A stretch of DNA of 64,000 bases. Source: Methylovirgula sp. Its GTDB lineage: Bacteria; Pseudomonadota; Alphaproteobacteria; Rhizobiales; Beijerinckiaceae. The stretch spans positions 2,540,501-2,604,500 of the forward strand of contig NZ_JBBCGP010000001.1 in assembly GCF_037200945.1 (NCBI RefSeq), given 5' to 3'. Below, in pieces: positions 33,430 to 41,685 of this stretch (positions are counted from its first letter, which is position 1; every line of letters begins with the position of its first letter). The notes under the pieces are model-generated. The model made no database searches, was not told where the DNA came from, and worked only from the letters and a program-made list of their open reading frames with translations. Both the position numbers and the translations under genes were made by a program.

Positions 33430-33777
33430 ATGAGATCAATTTGTGCTGCGGTCGTTTTGGCGGCGTGCCTTGCCGCATCGTCGGCTTCGGCCAGCTCAGG
33501 CGCCGATGCCACGCCGTTCCAAATCAATGTCATTCTTTGTGACACGCCCGAGCACGCTGTAGCTTACGCAATAGCCATGGATGGCGGCGCGGCAGAGGAG
33601 GAGGCGAAGGATAAAGTGGGGCGATCGGCCGGCAAGGAAGTCTGTGATCGGTTCTTCGGCCTCGCGACAGTTGACGAAGAACGAACGCTGCATGAAAAAG
33701 GCATCGCCTATAAAGCTACATCTCTCCACTTTAGCGGAGTCGGAAGCATGAAATGGATGGCGCAGCCTTTGAGGTAG
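33430..33777 (+). CDS. Small exported two-cysteine protein, paralogue 2
   Basis: The 115-residue product has a clear signal peptide (about 22 residues, to SASA). The mature chain carries two cysteines at exactly the spacing of the gene at 16944-17315: CDTPEHAVAYAIAM and GKEVCDRF, followed by IAYKATSLHFSGVGSMKWMA. Across about 75 residues the two proteins align without gaps, with many identical or similar positions (AV, EEE.AK..VG, EVC, A-S/T, Y-K). Role unknown; probably periplasmic and disulfide bonded. It stands alone, with a GGAGAG ribosome site. Confidence 0.75.
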   Translation: MRSICAAVVLAACLAASSASASSGADATPFQINVILCDTPEHAVAYAIAMDGGAAEEEAKDKVGRSAGKEVCDRFFGLATVDEERTLHEKGIAYKATSLHFSGVGSMKWMAQPLR

Positions 33778-33879
33778 CGCTGTCTTGCTGCGCAGGTTTG
33801 CTACTTTGTCGTGGACCGATGCGCCGGATGTGCGACTGGCATCGGCCCTCATCCCGATCGCGTGTGAGGGTTTGCACGG

Positions 33880-34401
33880 CTAGGCAGGGACCGTGCTTTT
33901 AATTTCAGCTGGTGCGGGCGTCTCTGTCGCCAATGCAATGTCTTTAAAGACCGCGAAACTGCTCGGAGTCGGGCTCATGACCGGGAAGGTGAAATTGCAC
34001 TTCGGGCATGGCTCAGCGAGAGTCTTTTGTTCGAGGTTCAGGTCGAAGGCTTTATCCTCAACAAGCCCGCAACATGGGCAAACCCGCAACAAGCGCGTGC
34101 CCTGTAATTCAAAATTTGTGATGATGTCTTCCATGATCGCCCCGCGGGCGGCCCATTCTTTTGCGTGCTTGTGATAAATGTCCATGTGCCAATCACGCAG
34201 GGACTCTCGGTTGAGCCAGAAGCTGACTTCGTTGAACCATGTCGGGTCTTCCGGATGCACCCACCACGTCAAATGAAGGAAGCCAGCGAGCTTCATCAGA
34301 TGATTGCGCGTATCGGCAAAGATGACCTTGAACTTCTCGTATCCGTCCGGGCTCGAGAATCGAACGCGCTGCATGCTGAGATAAATAGACATTTGATTCA
34401 C
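33880..34401 (-). CDS. Dimeric alpha-beta barrel-like protein with C-terminal zinc ribbon
   Basis: The 173-residue protein has an N-terminal region of about 100 residues resembling small antibiotic-monooxygenase/ferredoxin-fold proteins (alternating strands, FLHLTWWVHPED, WFNEVSFWLNRESLRDWH). It is followed by a cysteine cluster fit for one zinc: VCPCCGLVED (Cys 108, 110, 111) and EPCPKCNFTF (Cys 132, 135). The last 30 residues are Pro/Ala/Thr-rich and probably disordered. The fusion is unusual. Divergence from a MocR-type regulator suggests co-regulation. No enzyme activity can be assigned. Confidence 0.65.
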   Translation of the reverse strand: MNQMSIYLSMQRVRFSSPDGYEKFKVIFADTRNHLMKLAGFLHLTWWVHPEDPTWFNEVSFWLNRESLRDWHMDIYHKHAKEWAARGAIMEDIITNFELQGTRLLRVCPCCGLVEDKAFDLNLEQKTLAEPCPKCNFTFPVMSPTPSSFAVFKDIALATETPAPAEIKSTVPA

Positions 34402-34566
34402 CGATCACGCCGAGCAGTCTGATTGACTGCCCGGAGATCATCGGAAATACTGTGGCCTATCGGTAGCGCCACTTCCGACAAAATTGATGAATCCAGATTT
34501 GCGATCCGAATCTCGTCGGCGTTTAGGTGCCGTGGCCGCGATGACTTGTCCAATCAAGGACGGCGG

Positions 34567-36156
34567 ATGGAATTCATAATCTCGATTGATAGGACGGATG
34601 ACAGGCCGCTGCAGTTGCAGCTTTATGAGATTATCCGCCAGATGATCTTGAGCGGAAAACTCAGGGCCGGGGAAAGACTGCCCTCGTCGCGAGGCGTTGC
34701 AGAACAACTTGGTATTGCCAGAATTACCGTCACGCTCGCTTACGAACGTTTGCTCTCTGAAGGTTATGTTGCCTCCAAGCCAAAGGCCGGAACCTTCGTC
34801 AACGAGCGCCTGCCCGACGCCAGTGTTCTGGTGCGCAATGCTCACTCGGAAACTATTTCTCCAGGCGCCCGTATTCGACTGGGGAAAATCCCCAGCTTCG
34901 CCGGTCGATCTCCCGAGCTTTGGAAAGATCGGTCGCAGCGTCCGAAATACGATTTCTTCGTTGGACGTCCCAACCCGCGGAGTTTCCCGACCCAGTTTTG
35001 GCAAAGGTCCATCGCGCGACATCTCGCTTACGCGCGCGGCGCGATGACCGAATATGGCGATCCACGCGGCCTTCATGCCTTGCGCGAAGCGATTGCCGAC
35101 CATTTGAGAGCCACGCGCGGCATAGACGCAACGCCCGATCAAATCGTCATCACGGCGGGAATCCAGGGCGCTTTGAATCTTCTCGCCCGTGTTTTTCTGA
35201 CGGGAACTCAGCAATCCACTGTGGCGGTTGAAAATCCATCATACCAGGGCGCGGCGTTCCTGTTTAGCAGTTACGGCGCGCGCATCCATCCGATCCAGGT
35301 CGATGAAAACGGTCTCGACGTTGCTCAACTTGAGAACTTTGTCGGCAACCTGATTTACGTCACGCCATCCCATCAATTTCCGACAGGTTACACGTTGAGT
35401 CTCGATCGAAGGCTGCGCTTACTCGATTGGGCCTACCGAACCGGCAGCTACATCATCGAAGACGATTACGATAGCGACTTTCGTTACGACGGGCCGCCGT
35501 TGATTGCTCTCGCGGGCCTGGATCGCAAGGACCAGGTGATCTATCTGGGGACGTTCTCCAAATCGATCGGGGCGGGGATTCGAATTGGCTATCTGGTCGT
35601 TCCGCATCATTTGGTCGAACAGGCAAGAATCGTCAAAGCGTTGCTCGACAATTGCGCGCCGTGGCTGGAGCAAGCTGTCATCGCCGATTTTATAAAGGAG
35701 GGCGCATTTCTCAGGCATCTTCGGCGAATTCGTCGTTCGTACATGTCTGCGAGGGATGCGCTCATTGAAGAAATCAACGAACACTTTCCGGGAAGCACGC
35801 TGTCAGGTGTTGAATGCGGCATGCATATGATGTGGAAGATTCCGGATAGTTTACCGACGCCAGAGGAGTTGCAACGCCGCGCGCTGACATGCGGGGTGGG
35901 GCTGTACCCGCTCTTTTCAGCGGCTGCTTTTGAATATGGTCACGCCAGCCGCTTCAGGGATCGCTCAATCATACTGGGCTATGCTGCCTTGAGCGAAGAC
36001 GAGATTCGCGAGGCAATCCGCAGGGTCTCGGATGAGTTTAAAACCCGTCAGACTTCTCGGCCAGACCCGTCGCCTTTGCGGAAAACCCGGCGCGTGGAGG
36101 CGCCTACAAAATCTAAAACGTCGGAGTCACGTTCGAACCCCCGGTCGACGCGTTGA
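34567..36156 (+). CDS. MocR/PdxR-type GntR-aminotransferase regulator
   Basis: From the ATG at 34567 (AAGGACGGCGG box) the product has about 529 residues. A GntR winged helix (RPLQLQLYEIIRQMILSGKLRAGERLP-type, residues 10-75) is joined to a fold-type I aminotransferase domain. The PLP lysine is in LGTFSKSIGAGIRIGY, and the Asp and Tyr in IIEDDYDSDFRY help bind PLP. MocR proteins sense PLP or amino compounds and often control divergent neighbours, here the zinc-ribbon protein across a 165-base gap. The final 45 or so residues are a basic, Ser/Thr/Arg-rich tail not usual for the family. Target pathway unknown. Confidence 0.9.
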   Translation: MEFIISIDRTDDRPLQLQLYEIIRQMILSGKLRAGERLPSSRGVAEQLGIARITVTLAYERLLSEGYVASKPKAGTFVNERLPDASVLVRNAHSETISPGARIRLGKIPSFAGRSPELWKDRSQRPKYDFFVGRPNPRSFPTQFWQRSIARHLAYARGAMTEYGDPRGLHALREAIADHLRATRGIDATPDQIVITAGIQGALNLLARVFLTGTQQSTVAVENPSYQGAAFLFSSYGARIHPIQVDENGLDVAQLENFVGNLIYVTPSHQFPTGYTLSLDRRLRLLDWAYRTGSYIIEDDYDSDFRYDGPPLIALAGLDRKDQVIYLGTFSKSIGAGIRIGYLVVPHHLVEQARIVKALLDNCAPWLEQAVIADFIKEGAFLRHLRRIRRSYMSARDALIEEINEHFPGSTLSGVECGMHMMWKIPDSLPTPEELQRRALTCGVGLYPLFSAAAFEYGHASRFRDRSIILGYAALSEDEIREAIRRVSDEFKTRQTSRPDPSPLRKTRRVEAPTKSKTSESRSNPRSTR

Positions 36157-36169
36157 TAGCACTAGTTTC

Positions 36170-36805
36170 TTATTCATTGAGCGATTTTCGTCCGCTGACG
36201 AACGGACTGTTCCGAAGATAAAATCGCAAGGGACGATCCGCATCTTGTGAAATGCCGATCCTGATACTCTGTCCGATTTCGCGAAGTTCGTCGTCACCAT
36301 GCGCCAGCCACAGCGGGCCTTTCCAGCAAAGATCGAGCCCATCGAGCCCACGATCGATCCGCAACGCCGCAGCGAGCCGTCCCGGGCCTCGCGCCAAATC
36401 GCGCACGCGCTCGATTCTGCGATTGAGCTGCATGATCGGAATACCTTCAAGGGGCTCGATCGCCCTTATCAGGACGCCGGCGCCAATCCCGGCCGCTTCG
36501 CTCGAGACATTCAGCATGTATGAGACACCGTAGGCGAGATAAACATAGGCGTGTCCGGGCTCGAGAAACAGCGAACGATTGCGCTGTGTCATTCCGCGGA
36601 AGGCGTGCCCGGCAGCATCGCCGATGATGTAGGCCTCGGTTTCGACAATACGACCGCTGGCGATGCCTTCCGGTAATTCCCGCACCAACAATTTGCCAAT
36701 GAGATAGCGGGCGAGCGTCGCCGTATCGATTGGCAGCTCGGAGCGTGCCAGAAGCCGATGGCCATGCTTGTGGTTCGGAGGTTTCAAGGCATCCGCTCGA
36801 CCCAT
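36170..36805 (-). CDS. 3-methyladenine DNA glycosylase (AAG/MPG family)
   Basis: The 211-residue protein matches the alkyladenine glycosylase fold. Signatures are LLVRELPEGIASGRIVETEAYIIGDAAGHAFRG (only part is the core motif, VETEAY with the catalytic Glu), AYVYLAYGVSYMLNV, and VLIRAIEPLEG. It removes alkylated or deaminated purines from DNA to start base excision repair. The length is normal. It overlaps the upstream SnoaL-like gene by 22 bases and converges on the MocR gene, 13 bases away. Confidence 0.93.
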   Translation of the reverse strand: MGRADALKPPNHKHGHRLLARSELPIDTATLARYLIGKLLVRELPEGIASGRIVETEAYIIGDAAGHAFRGMTQRNRSLFLEPGHAYVYLAYGVSYMLNVSSEAAGIGAGVLIRAIEPLEGIPIMQLNRRIERVRDLARGPGRLAAALRIDRGLDGLDLCWKGPLWLAHGDDELREIGQSIRIGISQDADRPLRFYLRNSPFVSGRKSLNE

Positions 36806-37164
36806 TGGGTGCGCGAAGGCCCGGGCGCAAACGGATCGCCGAAATATTGCGTCTCGCGCGCCACCTTTCCATCGACGAACTCCATGATGCTCACGGTGTA
36901 AGACGGCCGCTCGTCATAGGTCAGGATATATTCTGTGATCCAGAGGTCACCTGCACCGATGATCCGCCGCACTGTGAAGCGCTTCTGGTTCGGCTGGGCG
37001 GCGCGAGACGACTGAATGTTCCGCCGGCCGCGGATGCGCTCGCCGGATTGCGGATATTCAAGCACCGCGTCCTCTCGATAGATCTGGTGCTCTTCGTCGA
37101 AGTCGTTGGCATCGGAGGCGGCCCAGTGGCGATCTAAAGCCGCCCGAATCTCTCGGTCGTCCAT
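36784..37164 (-). CDS. SnoaL/NTF2-like fold protein
   Basis: From the ATG at 37164, preceded by GGGAGG, the protein has 126 residues. It fits the NTF2-like alpha+beta cone: a first helix (REIRAALDRHWAASDAND), DAVLEYPQSGERIRGRRNI, and WITEYILTYDERPSYTVSIMEFVDGKVARET strands. SnoaL-like proteins include small isomerases, hydrolases and many with no known activity, so no reaction is assigned. It is co-transcribed with the DNA glycosylase, with overlapping ends. Confidence 0.75.
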   Translation of the reverse strand: MDDREIRAALDRHWAASDANDFDEEHQIYREDAVLEYPQSGERIRGRRNIQSSRAAQPNQKRFTVRRIIGAGDLWITEYILTYDERPSYTVSIMEFVDGKVARETQYFGDPFAPGPSRTQWVERMP

Positions 37165-37287
37165 ATCAAACCTCCCGACCATCACCGTCGAGATATTGTA
37201 GCACGGACAGCCTGGAATGAACTTCCAGATGAGAGTGAAGGCGAAACGACGGCCCTCTGGGCCGCCGTGCCGACCGCGCTGCGCGAT

Positions 37288-37563
37288 TCAGCCCGCCGAG
37301 GAGAACACAATTCGGCAATCGTGGCTCAGCATCCGCCGGTGGCGCAGCAAGCACGCGGTGATCCGCGCATGGTCGGGTATAAAATCCTTACAGAGGCGGA
37401 AGACATCCGGCGTGCAGGCGTGGCGTCGCCAGGACGAGCCTTCTTCAGCAGAGACTGCGCCCGACAGTTGAAGCATGAAGACCGTCGCCATTAGCGCCCG
37501 CGCGGGCGATGCGATATTCCCAAGACGCGAATTCTGAAAAGATATTCTTTGCTTCGCCAGCAT
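37288..37563 (-). CDS. Small exported Cys-rich protein (Rhizobiales type)
   Basis: About 91 residues from the ATG at 37563; an ATG at 37491 would give a shorter leader and 67 residues. The hydrophobic stretch ALMATVFMLQLSGAVSAEEG is a probable signal. The mature part has the pattern CTPDVFRLCKDFIP, ACLLRHRRML, HDCRIVF, with four cysteines. Similar one-repeat secreted proteins are common in Rhizobiales genomes and have no known function. It stands alone between the SnoaL gene and the HdeD-type gene. Confidence 0.65.
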   Translation of the reverse strand: MLAKQRISFQNSRLGNIASPARALMATVFMLQLSGAVSAEEGSSWRRHACTPDVFRLCKDFIPDHARITACLLRHRRMLSHDCRIVFSSAG

Positions 37564-37669
37564 CACTCGATTCCATTTCATTTTCTTTGGATGATATTTT
37601 TATTGCCGCGGGCTTACGCGAAGACGTGGAAGACAGCGCCCGCACTGGACCCTCGTCCGAATCGAAGCT

Positions 37670-38257
37670 TCAGGCAGGTCGTTGATATTGCTTGAGGCGC
37701 AAGGCGAACGCAATGAAGCTGCAGCCGACCAGTATCGCATACCAGCCGATGATCCAGACGAGCGATAAAGCGCCCGCGCCGGGTTGCGCAATCATCAGAA
37801 TGCCAAAGGCGAGCGATAATATTCCGCTGAGGCTGAGCAGCCACGCGTCGCCCAGAATCCGCCGAAGCTCGAACGCACCCCATATTTGCAAGCCGCCGAC
37901 GGCGATCGCCCAACCGGCGATGAACATCAGGAGGATTAGGGTGGTCATACCGGGCCAGAAGAACGCGATGAAGGCGGAAAGAACGCCGCAGAATCCCGCG
38001 AGTGCGAGCCACCAGCGCGGTCCGGCATCGCCGGGGCCGAATATCGCGGCTGACAACGCGATGATACCGTCAAGCAGCGCGTAGGCGCCCCAAAGGTATG
38101 TGAGGGTCAGCAAAGTGAGGCCCGGCCAGCGAAACGCCAGGACGCCAAAGGCGATTGCGACGAAGCCGCGCAATAAAAACAGCCACCAATTGTCGGCGAG
38201 CGAACTGAACAACGCACGTTCGGCGAGCGCCCTTACCGGGCCAGCGGTGTTTGCCAT
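37670..38257 (-). CDS. HdeD/DUF308 family membrane protein
   Basis: The 195-residue protein has six membrane segments arranged as repeated pairs. The HdeD patterns include NWWLFLLRGFVAIAFGVLAFRWPG, LTLTYLWGAYALLDGI and the second-half repeat ILSLAFGILMIAQPGAG. HdeD is linked to acid resistance in enterobacteria; in alphaproteobacteria the role is general envelope stress at best. It is last of three same-strand genes with the PRC-barrel and coiled-coil proteins, separated by 27 bases from the former. Confidence 0.88.
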   Translation of the reverse strand: MANTAGPVRALAERALFSSLADNWWLFLLRGFVAIAFGVLAFRWPGLTLLTLTYLWGAYALLDGIIALSAAIFGPGDAGPRWWLALAGFCGVLSAFIAFFWPGMTTLILLMFIAGWAIAVGGLQIWGAFELRRILGDAWLLSLSGILSLAFGILMIAQPGAGALSLVWIIGWYAILVGCSFIAFALRLKQYQRPA

Positions 38258-38284
38258 CGGAATTCCCCCATTAAATGCCGCCTG

Positions 38285-38674
38285 CTAGTGCGTGTATTCA
38301 AACACCGGGCTCGCCTTCAGAGCCTCTTTCGTCGCGCCGGTCAGGATGAATTTGTCGTCGACGAGCTTGAGCTGCGAGACGGGGATTGCGACGTCATGCT
38401 TGGTAACGGCGAGGAATCCGCCCGCATTGACGATGGCATAAGAGACCGCCTTATCGCCGGCGATAATGATGTCGTCGATCGAGCCGACGCGCTCGTTCTT
38501 GTCGTTGTAGACCGATTGGCCGAGAATCTGGTGCTTGGCGCTCCAGCCGAGCGCGACGCTCCGCAATTCGGCGACGCTGACGCCAAGGAGGGTGGTCCCC
38601 GCAACCTGCGCCTTTCCCGGTAAAGGTATGCTCAGACCGATAAAAGTTATTGCCAACACATGCGCAATTTTCAC
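38285..38674 (-). CDS. Exported PRC-barrel protein
   Basis: The GTG at 38674, with a GGGAGG box 5-8 bases upstream, gives a 129-residue product. A signal peptide (VKIAHVLAITFIGLSIPLPGKAQV) is followed by a PRC-barrel domain: ILGQSVYNDKNERVGSIDDIII, AVSYAIVNAGGFL, HDVAIPVSQLKL. Exported PRC-barrel proteins are common in Rhizobiales and may bind surface or stress partners; function unproven. It lies between the coiled-coil protein (19 bases upstream) and HdeD. Confidence 0.8.
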   Translation of the reverse strand: MKIAHVLAITFIGLSIPLPGKAQVAGTTLLGVSVAELRSVALGWSAKHQILGQSVYNDKNERVGSIDDIIIAGDKAVSYAIVNAGGFLAVTKHDVAIPVSQLKLVDDKFILTGATKEALKASPVFEYTH

Positions 38675-38693
38675 AGAAACCTCCCTTGTCCGA

Positions 38694-39128
38694 TCAAGTC
38701 CGCGCGTGTTGGGCATCTTCGGCTTTCAGCCGCGCCTCGATCGCATCCAGAACGGCGAATTTGGCTTGCTCGATCGCCGCCGCGGCATAGTCGATGGCGA
38801 AGCCGGCATCCCACTCAGATTCGTCGGCACGGTTCGCCAGATGAGTCACCTCGAGGTCATGCTCATCTGCCGTCACGCGCGCGATCAGAGCGTCGATATC
38901 GGCATCAATCTTGGCGCGAATGACATTCCAGTTTTTGTCCACCGTGCCGCGCATCGATTTGATCTCGGTGCTTATTTTCTCGATGGCGGCGGCCGCGGCC
39001 GCCCGCGCTTCTTCTTTGCGTGCGGCGAGCTTTTCGCCTGCTTCTGTTTTCGCAATTTCGATCGCGTCCTTGGCGCTCCTGACGCGGGCCGAAAGGTCGC
39101 TCAATTGTTCGGAAAGGCGCTCGTCCAT
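38694..39128 (-). CDS. Coiled-coil protein of unknown function
   Basis: From the ATG at 39128 the product is 144 residues, almost all helical and charged. Alternating Glu, Lys and Ala stretches run through AKDAIEIAKTEAGEKLAARKEEARAAAAAAIEKI (part), a hallmark of a coiled coil, and the C-terminal half repeats amphipathic helices (AAIEQAKFAVLDAIEARL). No signal or membrane segment is visible. The frame is open to 39317 but the extra part is Cys/Arg-rich and unlike protein. First gene of the trio with PRC-barrel and HdeD. Confidence 0.7.
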   Translation of the reverse strand: MDERLSEQLSDLSARVRSAKDAIEIAKTEAGEKLAARKEEARAAAAAAIEKISTEIKSMRGTVDKNWNVIRAKIDADIDALIARVTADEHDLEVTHLANRADESEWDAGFAIDYAAAAIEQAKFAVLDAIEARLKAEDAQHART

Positions 39129-39428
39129 GAGTCCACTCTCAAATCGGGTGACGATATTTTCGATCGGACAATGATGCGCGGATGCGCGTGCTCGCCAGAT
39201 GCGCAGGCAGCATCGCGTTCGGACGGAAATTTGTGAAGGTTGCGGGAGGACGTTTATCGGTGCGATTGGGACAAAATGGATTTTTGTCCGGCTGTCGCTG
39301 ATGTCGAGCCGCAGCATTCGGCGTCTTGGATGAGAGGCGGCGAAAGGAACCTGCGTGGCGCTACTTATATCGCCAACATAGGTTGCATTTTACAGCATGG
39401 TCGGTGCGGAAATTATGCAAATCGCGGG

Positions 39429-40460
39429 CTATGGTCGTCGCGCGCGCCGATATTCGCTTGACGTCTTTCCAGTCCAGCGTTGGAACGCATGCCGGAAATT
39501 CGCCTCGTCGACAAAGCCCAGAGCTGACGCGATGTGCTCGTTTGTCATCGTTGTTTCGCGAAGAAACTTCATCGCGGCCTGGCTGCGCAGCTGGTCCGAA
39601 AGCGTGCGAAAGGATGTGCCCTGATCGCGCAATTGCCGGCTCAAGGTGCGGGACGTCGTTCCAAGAAGCTGCGCGGCATCCGAAAGTGTCTTCCGGCCGG
39701 CAAGATTGCGGAGCAAGATATCTCTCACCTTGCCCGCGGCGCCGCTGCGGAATGACAGGTCGGCGAGGAGATCGTCGCAGGCGGCGAGGGTGGTGGCGTA
39801 AGTGATGCGATTTCCAAACCGCGGCGGTTCGTCGAGCCATTTCGAATCGAAGATGATCCGGTTTGCCGATTGGCCGAAGCGCAAAGGACAACCGGCCAAA
39901 TCTTCGGTCAGGTGAAAGTCGCTGCCCGGCTGATAGGCGAGCGTGATTTCGCGCGGCGCGAATGTCTGCCCCATGATGTCGCGATGCAATGAGGTATGAA
40001 TTCCGATCTGCAACTCGACGATGAAGCGATAAAGTTGTTCGTCGATCTCGGCGTGCTCCACCGGTTCCAGCGTCCAGATCGCACGCCCCGGTTCTTCCGA
40101 ATAGGAAATGGCCGCGAGCGGCGTTGCCAGCGGATGATAGTTCGTCGCAAAGTCCATCGCGCGGCGAAAGTTCGTGCTGCAGAGAATAGCGTAGCCGTAC
40201 ATGCCATAGGCCGAGACGTGAACGTTCTCGCCGACGGCGTAAGGAAAATGCTGGTTCCGCGACAGGCGGGCGGCGTTCCGACAGGCGGTCAAAAGCTGCT
40301 TGATCGAAATCTGCGTCGCGGGGTTGTGCAGCGTGTCGGCTGGCACCCCGACATTGCGGAGCGCTTCGGCCAGCGGCACCCCCTCGCTGACGATCGTATC
40401 GACGATGGCCGCGAGTTTTGTCGGCTCATAGAGCTTGTCAGAAATGCTGATGTCCGGCAT
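39429..40460 (-). CDS. AraC-family transcriptional regulator
   Basis: From the ATG at 40460 the product is 343 residues. The N-terminal 200 residues belong to the arabinose-binding-like domain seen in OruR/ArgR-type regulators (ACRNAARLSRNQHFPYAVG, MYGYAILCSTNFRRAM). The C-terminus is an AraC double helix-turn-helix: TLSDAAQLLGTTSRTLSRQLRDQGTSFRTL and IASALGFVDEANFRHAFQRWTG (each shortened here). The ligand and target are unknown. No divergent partner lies close; the 300 bases downstream to the coiled-coil gene hold no gene. Confidence 0.9.
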   Translation of the reverse strand: MPDISISDKLYEPTKLAAIVDTIVSEGVPLAEALRNVGVPADTLHNPATQISIKQLLTACRNAARLSRNQHFPYAVGENVHVSAYGMYGYAILCSTNFRRAMDFATNYHPLATPLAAISYSEEPGRAIWTLEPVEHAEIDEQLYRFIVELQIGIHTSLHRDIMGQTFAPREITLAYQPGSDFHLTEDLAGCPLRFGQSANRIIFDSKWLDEPPRFGNRITYATTLAACDDLLADLSFRSGAAGKVRDILLRNLAGRKTLSDAAQLLGTTSRTLSRQLRDQGTSFRTLSDQLRSQAAMKFLRETTMTNEHIASALGFVDEANFRHAFQRWTGKTSSEYRRARRP

Positions 40461-40618
40461 CGCCTCGCCCGTTCTGCCTGCCGGCGCCGCACGCACGCGC
40501 GATCAGGGACGCCTCTAGCTTAGCCAGGCGGCCCTATCATGCCTCTGTTCCGAAAAGCAATTTCAATTTACCGCCGGTCGCGAGCATCAGAATGTGTGCA
40601 CGATAATGGCAGCGAGCG

Positions 40619-41590
40619 CTAGAACCAGCCGCGCCTTTTGAACCAGATGAGTGGCAATATCGCGCTTAGAATGATGGCGAGCCACGCCAATGGATACCCC
40701 CACGCCCAGTCCAGCTCATGCATGTTCTTGAAGTTCATGCCCCAGATGCCGGCTAGCAACGTCGGCGGCACGCCAATCACAGAGACGATCGTCAGCACCT
40801 TGAACAGATCATTCTGCTCGATCGAGATGTAGCCCAGCGTCGCGTCAAGCAGGAATTGCACTTTGTCGGACAGATGTGTTTCGTAATCGCTCAGGCTGGT
40901 CACATCCTTGGAGATGGCATGCAACCGGGTGCGAAAGGGTTCGGGTATCCACTCGCGGCCGACGTCTCCGACAAAGGCGGCCAGCCGTCCGGCGCCCAAC
41001 AGGGAGTCCCGTGCCTGATCCAGATGGTGACTATTTATGCCAATGTCGCTGAGTATCTGGTGCAGGCGAGCCGTTGATCGCTGGCGATGCTTGGGGCCTG
41101 ACGAATCCGCATGAAAAATCGATTTCGAAATCTTGTCGACCGCTGTTCCCAGATGCTCGAGCGCATCAGCCCCGCGATCGACGATCGCTTCGAGAAGGGC
41201 CGTAAAAATCGCGACGCTGCAATCAAGCGTTTCGTCGGTGCGTACCCTTTCAGCGACACTATCAAAAGATGAAAAATCTTTGAATCTGACGGTCACCAGA
41301 AGATTTGGAGTCAGCACAAATCCGGCCGGTGAGATTTCAGTCGTCTGCAATTCGCCCCTCGCAACCATCGGCGTGCTCAAGTAGAGGACGCCACGTTGAA
41401 GGATCAGGCGGCTGGAGGCTTCAATCTCGCTCAGCGCCTCTTTCGAGGGGACGCGTATTTTCGCGCGCGTCTCAACAAGCTGCTGTTCTTCGGGCGTGGG
41501 ATCAAGCAGATCGAGCCAGATGATGTTGTCCGGAAGTTTCGCGCCCTCGACGCGCCAATCGTTTCCATCTTCGCGATACGCCGTCAGCAA
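40619..41590 (-). CDS. corA: CorA-family divalent metal ion channel
   Basis: The 323-residue protein ends with two membrane segments joined by the selectivity loop GMNFKNMHEL, including the GMN signature near residue 284. The long N-terminal part forms the cytoplasmic funnel. CorA channels carry Mg2+ (also Co2+ or Ni2+) down the membrane potential. Closing residues KRRGWF are typical of the cytoplasmic tail. It is a single gene with 95 bases to the ScfR stop. The GMN loop makes it a true CorA; ZntB proteins usually read GIN. Confidence 0.92.
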   Translation of the reverse strand: MLTAYREDGNDWRVEGAKLPDNIIWLDLLDPTPEEQQLVETRAKIRVPSKEALSEIEASSRLILQRGVLYLSTPMVARGELQTTEISPAGFVLTPNLLVTVRFKDFSSFDSVAERVRTDETLDCSVAIFTALLEAIVDRGADALEHLGTAVDKISKSIFHADSSGPKHRQRSTARLHQILSDIGINSHHLDQARDSLLGAGRLAAFVGDVGREWIPEPFRTRLHAISKDVTSLSDYETHLSDKVQFLLDATLGYISIEQNDLFKVLTIVSVIGVPPTLLAGIWGMNFKNMHELDWAWGYPLAWLAIILSAILPLIWFKRRGWF

Positions 41591-41685
41591 AACATGCTCC
41601 CCCCAACTCGTCTCCTTCGATTGGCCACCACGCTCCTTGAGACGCCTTAACGCATACGCGATGGCTGTCGTCTAGCTCAGAACCC

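Noticed and set aside
36120..36160. GTTCGAACCCCCG resembling a tRNA T-arm
   Set aside because: It lies in the end of the MocR-type gene and no acceptor, D or anticodon arms fold around it.
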